From NCBI GenBank assembly GCA_022759345.1, contig JAEMPK010000136.1, positions 1 through 7,271 of the forward strand: a DNA stretch of 7,271 bases, read 5' to 3'. Position numbers and translations under genes: made by a program. Shown here one piece after another: positions 1 through 5,244 of this stretch (position 1 is the first letter of the stretch; the number at the start of each line of letters is the position of its first letter). The notes beneath the pieces are model-generated. The model was not told the DNA's origin. It ran no database searches and saw only the letters and a program-made list of their open reading frames with translations. This stretch comes from Pyrobaculum sp. Its GTDB lineage: Archaea; Thermoproteota; Thermoprotei; Thermoproteales; Thermoproteaceae.

Positions 1-5
1 TATAG

Positions 6-13
6 GTATATTA
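6..13 (+). promoter_or_regulatory. Putative TATA box for the NnrS-like membrane protein gene
   Basis: An AT-rich stretch, tatattaa, is centred about 26 bp upstream of the ATG at 36. This is the spacing expected for an archaeal TATA box serving a leaderless transcript. The edge of the window cuts off the region where a BRE would lie, so support is limited to composition and spacing. If translation starts at the GTG at 18 instead, this box would be too close and another promoter would lie outside the window. Confidence 0.4.
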
Positions 14-35
14 ATATGTGTTCAATCGTCTATGT

Positions 36-1040
36 ATGGTCATGTTTTTAAACAGATTCCCACAGACCTACATGCCCCTTCTATGGGCCCTGGGGAGGTC
101 GCCTCCGTTGCCTTTCTACAACGCCGTGGTCTGGGTTCTTTATGCGTCTCAGGTCTCCCTCTACCTCGCGACGCTGGCTTTTGCGGCCGGCGCCTTATAC
201 GGCGCCGCGGGCAACATAGCCATGCACCTCCGCCTCATGGTGTCGGGCCTTTATCTATTTTACTTCTCGGTCATGTACATACAGCTACCCGGCTTCATAA
301 ACGCCGCCCCGTCCCGCCCCATCTCCGCGCTTCTCCTTGCCACGCTAGCTCTAGGCCTTGTCCTCTTCCCTATTGTCAAATGGTCGCTTCTCCCCTTCGC
401 GTTGACATACGCCCTGCTTCACCTAAGGGCTCTGCGGGGGGCGCCTAACTACTACCCAAACTGGATCTTGGTCTCCGGCCTCGCGGCAACCGCCGCCGCG
501 GAGAGCCCACTGGAGCTGGCGGCGGCTTTCCCCCTTGCCTCAGTCTTGATGTTGAGCTACCGCATAGACAGCTCTCGGGCGCGGCTGAAGTTCACCGCGC
601 CGCGGGCCGCCGCCGTGGCCGCCTCCTACCTCGCCGCCTTCGCCATGGTTAAGACGGGGCTCCTCTGGGGTGTGGTGCTGCCGCTGGCTACAGTGTCGCT
701 GGCGGCGCCTCCACGCGTCCGCGACCTCTACGGCGTGGGGGCCGCGGCGTGGAGGCTTTTGATGGCAGGCGCGGCTCTGCACCACCACCTTCTCTACATG
801 GGGTTTGCCGTGGTGATGTCTACTCTCTGTGTCCCCTTCTTCCTCCCCGCCGTGTTGTACCGGAGGGCGCCGAGGTTCGGGCCTGTGCCTCTTTTATTAG
901 CCTCCGCAGCAACGGCGCTCAGGTTGCTGGGGTTGTTGACCCCAGCCGCCTTAGCTGTGCTGGGCCTCCTCCTGTATGTGGCCGTCGTGGCCCTCGCCCA
1001 GGAGAAGGTCCCGCTCCTTCCGCCTGAGGATAAACACTAG
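36..1040 (+). CDS. Polytopic membrane protein, possible distant NnrS-family heme/copper protein
   Basis: This encodes about 334 residues, nearly all hydrophobic, with roughly 11-12 likely membrane segments. Two histidine patches stand out. The first is MHLRLMVSG near residues 63-71, which lines up by eye with the WHAHEMLFG-type motif near the start of NnrS proteins (H, M and G in register). The second is a HHH triplet at about 249-251 followed by LLYMGF, resembling the H-x-G helix in the C-terminal half of NnrS, with a later ALRLLG helix. NnrS is a heme- and copper-binding membrane protein linked to NO stress in denitrifiers, and the location next to a nitrite reductase fits. Family assignment is inference; overall identity is clearly low. 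The start is uncertain: GTG 18, ATG 36 or ATG 42. I chose ATG 36 because a TATA-like box sits 26 bp upstream. The 3' end overlaps the convergent methyltransferase gene by 90 bp. Confidence 0.8.
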   Translation: MVMFLNRFPQTYMPLLWALGRSPPLPFYNAVVWVLYASQVSLYLATLAFAAGALYGAAGNIAMHLRLMVSGLYLFYFSVMYIQLPGFINAAPSRPISALLLATLALGLVLFPIVKWSLLPFALTYALLHLRALRGAPNYYPNWILVSGLAATAAAESPLELAAAFPLASVLMLSYRIDSSRARLKFTAPRAAAVAASYLAAFAMVKTGLLWGVVLPLATVSLAAPPRVRDLYGVGAAAWRLLMAGAALHHHLLYMGFAVVMSTLCVPFFLPAVLYRRAPRFGPVPLLLASAATALRLLGLLTPAALAVLGLLLYVAVVALAQEKVPLLPPEDKH

Positions 1041-1583
1041 CGCAGGCCTGCCCCGCGGCCTCCCGTGGTACACCTTCTCGCCGGCGCCGTAGAGGTCCTC
1101 CACCACGAGCCCCACGGCGGAGCCCTCAGGCATAAACACCACGACGTCGGGGTCTCCGCCGCTTCTCGCCGTAGTCAGGAGGAGGGGGCGGCCGCCTTCT
1201 GTGATGGGTATTTTGTACTTCGCCGCCGCAGCGGTGAGGGACGACACGCCTGGGATTATCTCGCAAGGCACGCCCCTCGCCTCTACCTCTCTGCAGAGGG
1301 CAACCCCCCTCCCGAAGAGCGTGGGGTCTCCGTTTTTAAGCACCACCACGGTCCTCCCCTCTGAGGCGTGCCTCACGGCGAGTTCGACTACCTCTCTGTG
1401 GGTTTCCCCCGTCAGCCTGCCCTCCCACACCACCTTCTCCCTAATCAGATCCAGCAACTCGCGGGGGACCAAGGAGGCTGAGATGACCGCGTCTGCGGAG
1501 AGGAGGAGGAAAAAGCCCTTGAGGGTTATTAGTTCGGGGTCTCCGGGCCCCGCGCCTACTACGTAGACCTTGCCTAGAACCAC
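951..1583 (-). CDS. Tetrapyrrole (uroporphyrinogen-III C-) methyltransferase, NirE/CobA-like
   Basis: This SAM-dependent tetrapyrrole methylase has the N-terminal signature VGAGPGDPELITLKG (residues 9-23), the second signature LKNGDPTLFGRG near 83-94, and the EIIPGVSS motif near 108-115. Next to nirS the likely role is NirE: methylating uroporphyrinogen III to precorrin-2, the entry step for siroheme and heme d1, in the cytoplasm. It is short (about 210 residues against roughly 250 for typical SUMT), and IPIT is followed by EGG where SUMT enzymes usually have LTHR. A cobalamin-pathway paralogue such as CbiF/CobM is therefore possible. The start is GTG 1583, which leaves a 10-base overlap with nirS and a GGAGG 11 bases upstream; GTG 1601 is the alternative. 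The last 30 residues lie in a region shared with the convergent membrane protein gene and extend beyond the conserved fold. It is probably co-transcribed with nirS. Confidence 0.85.
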   Translation of the reverse strand: MVLGKVYVVGAGPGDPELITLKGFFLLLSADAVISASLVPRELLDLIREKVVWEGRLTGETHREVVELAVRHASEGRTVVVLKNGDPTLFGRGVALCREVEARGVPCEIIPGVSSLTAAAAKYKIPITEGGRPLLLTTARSGGDPDVVVFMPEGSAVGLVVEDLYGAGEKVYHGRPRGRPALVFILRRKERDLLLGEGHDGHIQEEAQHS

Positions 1584-3193
1584 GGCGCCTTTATCCTCCA
1601 CAGCGCGAAGATTCCCGTGGGGCTCGGCTCCTCCACCAGCTGGACGGGCTCTATTTCCTTTAGGCGTATCTCCCCTACAATCTCTCCAGTGGATGCGTCC
1701 ACCTTATATACTGTGTCCGTCCTCTCCAAGGCGCTGATGACGTACTTGCCGTCGGGCGTGTAGCCAGGATGCATAGCCCATTTACCGGGTTTGTTGGAGG
1801 CAAATATCGCAGCTTTGGGCGGGCTTGGAGCTATGTCGAGCGTATTTACATCTACGGCGAATATGCCCTTGTTTATATTAAAACTGGTGTCAAACCAAGC
1901 TAGGCCGTTGGGGACAGTGCCGTCGGGCAAAGGCGGCGTTGAGTAGAGCCCTCCGCCCGTGTCAGCGGGGAACTCCCTCGGATACGTTATGTACTTCTCC
2001 AGATCCATCGTCTGGAGGTTTATCACCGTTATCTTGCCTTCCCCAATTGCGTTGACCATGAAGTACTTGCCGGGCACCAAGGTGCCGGGGCCTGGGTGCG
2101 GCTTGAGGCCGCACGGCACCACGTTGACAACCTCGAAGTTTTTGGCGTCTATTATCGTGACTGTGCTACTCTCTTGCCCCGTCACGGCGACGTATCTACC
2201 CTCTTTGTCCAGCTTATTCAGCTCGTGGGGGCTTTTGCCTATGCCAGTCACCTCATACTCCTTATCGTCTATCTTCACCTTAACCGACCTCCCCATCTTA
2301 TTGGGGTCGTAGCTCGTGAAGACGTGTACTATGGGGAAGCTGGGATCCCTGTAGTCTATTACGAGGACCTGCTCATCGTCTTTGACGTTGACTAGCCAGT
2401 AGCCGAAGTCTGTGGTGAGTATGGCGCCTTGCCTCCCCATCATTGGAGTGGGGAAGAACTTGGAGGTGCCAAGCATCGGAATGACCTTGAGCACCTTGAA
2501 GGTGTCCGCCTCCAGTATCACCACGTGGCCGGGGTCCTTGGACCCGGCGATTATGTATTTCCCGTCTTTGTCGAAGGTGGCGCTTCTGCAGTCCACGCCG
2601 ATTTTAATCTGCCGCACTATCTGCATAGAGTATAGATCTATCTTGGAGAGCCAGCAGTCCCTCGACATGCCCAAGACGAACCTCCTCTTGTGTTCAGGCC
2701 ACTCCTCACGCCCGAACCTCACCACGTGGACTCTGTCGCCGGCGTTTTTCAGCCTCTTTAATATCTTGAAGTTCTTCATGTCGAGGAAGGTGTACGACCC
2801 GACCATCTCTGCGCCGGGCTCGTGGTATCTGCTCTCGATCAATATGGCAATCCAGTCGATGTCGTTTATGTTGTAGCCAACCGGCATGCTGGGGAGCTGG
2901 TCCTCGGGCACTAACACTCTCAGCGTCGCCTGTATGTTGGCTGGGTCGAGGAAGGCGAGGCCCTTCTTCTGGAAGGCCGGGTGCGGCGGCGCCGCGGCTG
3001 TTGTCGTTGTGGGGGCCTGGACCTGCTGCACCTGCACCTCGGGCTTCACTCTTACCTCCTTGACCTGCTCTGAGGTGACCTCCACCACGGCTTTGCCCCG
3101 CGACAGCGCCAAGGCCCAGCTACCCACGGCGAAGCCGAGGCCAAGCGCCGCAGCCGCCTTGAGGAAGTCCCTTCTGGGGGTCTTCTCGGCCAT
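1574..3193 (-). CDS. nirS: Nitrite reductase (NO-forming), heme d1 propeller protein without the cytochrome c domain
   Basis: This is a 539-residue exported protein. It opens with a twin-arginine signal, PRRDFLKAAAALGLGFAVGS (residues 6-25), consistent with folded export, then a V/Q/T-rich linker to about 70. From about residue 88 it follows the heme d1 eight-bladed propeller of cd1 nitrite reductase: VLVPEDQ at 93-99, the axial-ligand region RVHVVR with His156, RDCW at 178-181, IKIGVDCRS at 196-204, and the two distal-pocket histidines in SPHELN (His323) and KPHPGPG (His366). NirS reduces nitrite to NO. Retention of both distal histidines favours NirS over NirF. The canonical N-terminal cytochrome c domain is absent: there is no CxxCH in the protein, and the start is clean. 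Electrons presumably come from the divergent cytochrome c. A TATA-like box about 25 bp upstream supports this start. NirN-like heme d1 roles are a less likely alternative. Confidence 0.9.
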   Translation of the reverse strand: MAEKTPRRDFLKAAAALGLGFAVGSWALALSRGKAVVEVTSEQVKEVRVKPEVQVQQVQAPTTTTAAAPPHPAFQKKGLAFLDPANIQATLRVLVPEDQLPSMPVGYNINDIDWIAILIESRYHEPGAEMVGSYTFLDMKNFKILKRLKNAGDRVHVVRFGREEWPEHKRRFVLGMSRDCWLSKIDLYSMQIVRQIKIGVDCRSATFDKDGKYIIAGSKDPGHVVILEADTFKVLKVIPMLGTSKFFPTPMMGRQGAILTTDFGYWLVNVKDDEQVLVIDYRDPSFPIVHVFTSYDPNKMGRSVKVKIDDKEYEVTGIGKSPHELNKLDKEGRYVAVTGQESSTVTIIDAKNFEVVNVVPCGLKPHPGPGTLVPGKYFMVNAIGEGKITVINLQTMDLEKYITYPREFPADTGGGLYSTPPLPDGTVPNGLAWFDTSFNINKGIFAVDVNTLDIAPSPPKAAIFASNKPGKWAMHPGYTPDGKYVISALERTDTVYKVDASTGEIVGEIRLKEIEPVQLVEEPSPTGIFALWRIKAPWF

Positions 3194-3213
3194 GTAGCCC
3201 CATGTGTGTCGTT

Positions 3214-3222
3214 GAGATAAGC
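3214..3222 (-). promoter_or_regulatory. Putative TATA box for nirS
   Basis: On the minus strand the sequence gcttatctc is centred about 25 bp upstream of the nirS ATG, the spacing expected of an archaeal TATA box with a nearly leaderless transcript. No Shine-Dalgarno sequence precedes the ATG, which agrees with leaderless initiation. The box forms one arm of an inverted repeat with the box of the divergent cytochrome gene. Confidence 0.5.
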
Positions 3223-3256
3223 GTTTTGGCTAATCTGGTTAACCTGAACGTTTATC
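3216..3256. promoter_or_regulatory. Divergent control region: inverted repeat around a GGTTAACC palindrome
   Basis: The nirS/cytochrome intergenic region holds an imperfect inverted repeat: gataagcgtt (3216-3225) and aacgtttatc (3247-3256) match at 9 of 10 positions when one is reverse-complemented. Between the arms lies the perfect 8-bp palindrome GGTTAACC (3237-3244). The arms coincide with the two facing TATA-like boxes, so part of the symmetry may simply be two similar core promoters. The central palindrome is a plausible operator for a dimeric regulator that would control both transcripts; this is inference. GTTAAC recurs in the ccmC/ccmF intergenic region. Confidence 0.4.
3249..3256 (+). 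promoter_or_regulatory. Putative TATA box for the cytochrome c gene
   Basis: The sequence cgtttatc is centred about 26 bp before the ATG at 3279, which fits a leaderless archaeal promoter and favours that ATG over the upstream GTG at 3267. The match to TTTAT is good, but no transcript start can be seen from sequence alone. Confidence 0.5.
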
Positions 3257-3278
3257 TGCCTCCGCAGTGGTCCTCCGC

Positions 3279-3899
3279 ATGGACAAGGGGGTGATATACG
3301 CGGTGGTGGCAATAGTGGGCATAATAATCGGCGCGTTGGCGTTTACCTACAACCCAGGTGTGGAGGTGAGGACCCAGACGGAGACAGTCACGACAACAAT
3401 AACCGAGTCTCCGGTCACCGTGACGGCTCAGCAAGCCGCATCTACGACAACTGCCCAGCAAATCTCATCGACGACAACTGCCGCCCCAACGCAGATCCAG
3501 TACAACGAGCAACTGGCCGAGAAGGGCTTGGACGCGTTTAAGGAGCTTGCGTGCAACGCCTGCCACACGGTGAAGAGCGCAGGTATCGAGGTGGGGGGCA
3601 ACATAGGCCCCGACCTCAGCAAGGCCCTGCTGGGTAGCGTTGGGGTTGAGAAGGGGACCGCAGGAGGCCCCATAATGTCTAAGTACTTCGAGAAATACGG
3701 CCTTAAGGACCCCGCATCGAATTTGACAAAAGCCGCTGAGTTGCTGGCTAAATTCCTCATAGAAGGCGATAAGGACCTGGCGCCGACGATGACGGTTGAG
3801 TCAGAGACCTTTAAGAAGCAACTGGGCGACAAGTGGGCACAGGAATACGTCCCCGCCATCGTGGAAATGTTAAAAATGGCCGCTTCCAAAAGTTCGTGA
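3279..3899 (+). CDS. Membrane-anchored monoheme class I cytochrome c, probable electron donor to NirS
   Basis: This 206-residue protein has an uncleaved-looking N-terminal membrane anchor (about residues 4-22), then a Thr/Ser/Gln-rich linker to about 72, and a single heme-binding site, CNACH at 92-96. GNIGPDLSKA around 107-116 matches the GPDL element that follows the heme site in class I cytochromes c. The distal methionine is probably in LAPTM (Met171), ahead of an amphipathic C-terminal helix; Met133 is a weaker candidate. The heme domain should sit on the outer membrane face. The gene is divergent from a NirS that lacks its own cytochrome c domain, so this protein probably passes electrons from the respiratory chain to heme d1; that pairing is inference. 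The start is ATG 3279, supported by a TATA-like box 26 bp upstream; GTG 3267 would add four residues. The stop overlaps the next gene by four bases (GTGA). Confidence 0.92.
   Translation: MDKGVIYAVVAIVGIIIGALAFTYNPGVEVRTQTETVTTTITESPVTVTAQQAASTTTAQQISSTTTAAPTQIQYNEQLAEKGLDAFKELACNACHTVKSAGIEVGGNIGPDLSKALLGSVGVEKGTAGGPIMSKYFEKYGLKDPASNLTKAAELLAKFLIEGDKDLAPTMTVESETFKKQLGDKWAQEYVPAIVEMLKMAASKSS
3429..3482 (+). repeat. Two tandem 27-bp units in the cytochrome linker
   Basis: Positions 3429-3455 and 3456-3482 are two adjacent 27-bp copies. Both begin cagcaa and end acgacaactgcc, and they diverge in the middle. They encode QQAASTTTA and QQISSTTTA, part of the flexible Thr/Ser-rich tether between the membrane anchor and the heme domain. 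An in-frame duplication lengthening the linker is the simplest reading. Confidence 0.7.
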
Positions 3900-4339
3900 A
3901 AGTTAAACTTCTACCACTCCAGGTTTTTTCCCTCCTCGACGAGGTAGACCAGAGACTTCTCTGCCTCTCTGCTAGGGCGGAGGCCAAGTCCTTGCCGTTT
4001 CTCACTGGTCTGTCTAAAAGCGCGATGTATCGCCGCATGGCGCGGCTTAGGTCGCTGGGCTTTGACGGAGAAGGCGTGTATCTGCCCTTCGCCTCCACAG
4101 ACCACACCCTGAAGCTCTTAGAAAAACCGATCCTGGTCATAAGCAGAGAGGGGTGCGTGTACATCCCGGATAACTGCGACTTCCGATGCCACAGCTGTCC
4201 CCTCTACGGCCAGCACATGAGGGTGTTGGCTAAGGCGCTCCCCGACGTGTGTAGCTGTCTGTGGCCGCCCGACATTGTGAAGGCTTTGGAGGGGAGGATT
4301 CTGGAGCGGCTAGGGAGGGGCTTCGAAGTCGAGCTCTAG
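3896..4339 (+). CDS. Small cysteine-rich protein with predicted helix-turn-helix, candidate redox/NO-responsive regulator
   Basis: I do not recognise a named family. The protein is 147 residues long if it starts at GTG 3896, which overlaps the cytochrome stop as GTGA and implies translational coupling; the longer reading from GTG 3833 would run deep into the cytochrome gene. Residues about 29-58 (SLPFLTGLSKSAMYRRMARL in the core) look like a helix-turn-helix followed by a short wing, typical of archaeal winged-helix DNA-binding proteins. The C-terminal half is rich in cysteines: Cys87, then C94-x3-C98-x2-C101 with His99 and His107 nearby, and C119-x-C121. Such a set could bind an iron-sulfur cluster or zinc. 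The CxxxCxxC spacing recalls radical SAM enzymes, but the protein is far too small to be one. Co-expression with the cytochrome opposite nirS suggests control of this locus. The 3' end overlaps the convergent chaperone gene by 30 bp. Confidence 0.8.
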   Translation: MKVKLLPLQVFSLLDEVDQRLLCLSARAEAKSLPFLTGLSKSAMYRRMARLRSLGFDGEGVYLPFASTDHTLKLLEKPILVISREGCVYIPDNCDFRCHSCPLYGQHMRVLAKALPDVCSCLWPPDIVKALEGRILERLGRGFEVEL

Positions 4340-4861
4340 GAGCCGGCGGAGGGCCTTGGCGAGGTGTCTGTAGGGGCTCCCCGCCTTTTCTAGACACTGC
4401 GAGAACTTGTCCAGCCACGGCTTCATGAAGCGGAGGTAGAAGTCCCTCCTCATGGTCCTCCTTCCCAGGTCGTCCACGGCGCGTGTGGCGCCTAGGAACT
4501 CCAGCATGGCTGGCAGGTAGTCTGGGAGCTCCTTCTTCACGTCGAGCTCGAGCCCGAAGGCCCTGTAGTAGGTGAGTATCTGGTGCATATACCACCCCCT
4601 CTCCTTGTTGTCTTCGCCGAGGGCGTGGTACCCGCCGTAGGGGGGGCAGCGGGGAGCCAGCTCGAACATCTCCACCCTGTGGCCCTCGAGGTCCAGGGTG
4701 GCCGCCTCTTTGAAGAACTCCGCGAAGCCGTCGACTCCAAGCGACTCAGCCAGAGAGGTGATTTCGTCAGCCAGCTTCACGGCCTCCGCAGGCTTGTCGA
4801 AGAGGCGGGCCAGCGCTATGTAGAGGAGGCCTATCTCGTCCATGTGGCTGTCCTGGCTCAT
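4310..4861 (-). CDS. TorD/DmsD/NarJ-family molybdoenzyme chaperone
   Basis: This 183-residue, helix-rich cytoplasmic protein matches the length of the TorD/NarJ chaperones (about 180-220). Family-like features are LLYIALARLFDKP near the N-terminus, CPPYGGYHALGED at about 72-84 where TorD-like proteins carry a P-Y motif, and ELPDYLPAMLEFLG at about 111-124, corresponding to the characteristic PDH/PDY-LExL element, followed by FYLRFMKPWLDKF. Members bind Tat signal peptides and help cofactor insertion into molybdenum enzymes such as nitrate or DMSO reductases; NarJ also assists heme insertion in nitrate reductase. No molybdoenzyme gene is in the window, so the client is unknown. The start is ATG 4861, which overlaps the ccmE stop as ATGA; upstream starts would run further into ccmE, and ATG 4843 is a shorter alternative. 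It is the last gene of the ccmC-ccmE operon. Confidence 0.82.
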   Translation of the reverse strand: MSQDSHMDEIGLLYIALARLFDKPAEAVKLADEITSLAESLGVDGFAEFFKEAATLDLEGHRVEMFELAPRCPPYGGYHALGEDNKERGWYMHQILTYYRAFGLELDVKKELPDYLPAMLEFLGATRAVDDLGRRTMRRDFYLRFMKPWLDKFSQCLEKAGSPYRHLAKALRRLLELDFEAPP

Positions 4862-5244
4862 TTCGTGTTGGCCGGCGTCTGTGAGTAGGCTGAGTGGCAA
4901 CCCCTCAGTATAGACTCCACAACCAGCGTCTGGTTTGTTGGTATGTAGAGGCCTTTTACAACCACAGTGGCTTCAAAGTTTTTGGGGGTTACGGGGCCGT
5001 AGAGGGCCTCCAGCGTGCGCCTGTCGGCGACGGCCGTTATCTTGAAGCCGCCGCCTGTGAGGGTGAGCACCACGTGGCGGTCTGTAATTTTCACCGCCTC
5101 TAGAGAGCCGGAGACGGTGACCTCCGTGGGTTTGCTTACGGTCCTCAGGGCAGAAACGTCAGTGATGCCGGATGTGTTTATCAGCGACAATATTCCGCCT
5201 GCCGCCGCGGCTGCCGCCGCCAAGAGGAGCAGGAGCTTATTCAT
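4858..5244 (-). CDS. ccmE: Cytochrome c maturation heme chaperone CcmE, CxxxY type
   Basis: This 128-residue protein has an N-terminal membrane anchor (about 4-22) and an external OB-fold domain: VTVSGSLEAVKI (42-53), the glycine-rich strand LTGGGFKITAV (62-72), then TVVVKGLY (93-100) and LVVESIL (107-113). CcmE carries heme from CcmC to CcmF, normally bound covalently to the His of an HxxxY motif. Here the equivalent position is Cys116, giving C-H-S-A-Y (116-120), the CxxxY form known from archaea and some bacteria such as Desulfovibrio. His117 lies directly after it. The start ATG overlaps the ccmC stop by 8 bases, and a GGAGG lies one base before the ATG, too close for a normal Shine-Dalgarno, so coupling to ccmC translation is likely. 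The stop overlaps the chaperone start by four bases. Confidence 0.9.
   Translation of the reverse strand: MNKLLLLLAAAAAAAGGILSLINTSGITDVSALRTVSKPTEVTVSGSLEAVKITDRHVVLTLTGGGFKITAVADRRTLEALYGPVTPKNFEATVVVKGLYIPTNQTLVVESILRGCHSAYSQTPANTK

Noticed and set aside
1201..1566. 121-codon plus-strand open frame antisense to the methyltransferase
   Set aside because: The opposite strand carries clear methylase motifs across the same stretch. The antisense product is low-complexity Ser/Thr-rich with no promoter or recognisable motif.
2412..2876. 154-codon plus-strand open frame antisense to nirS
   Set aside because: It is a shadow of the well-supported nirS reading frame with no family features, and is typical of GC-rich antisense frames.
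3052..3312. Minus-strand frame just upstream of nirS, as a possible remnant of a lost cytochrome c domain
   Set aside because: It contains no CxxCH, runs across the promoter region and out of frame over the Tat signal. The intact Tat signal and TATA box show that nirS truly starts at 3193, so no frameshift is needed.
3833..3895. Longer start (GTG 3833) for the cysteine-rich HTH protein
   Set aside because: It would overlap the cytochrome by 67 bp and adds a basic, structureless tail that is the out-of-frame reading of the cytochrome C-terminus. The GTGA overlap at 3896 is the more usual arrangement.
4230..4595. Minus-strand 121-codon open frame across the HTH protein and chaperone ends
   Set aside because: It is a shadow frame; the product is Arg/Pro-rich low complexity and conflicts with two supported genes.
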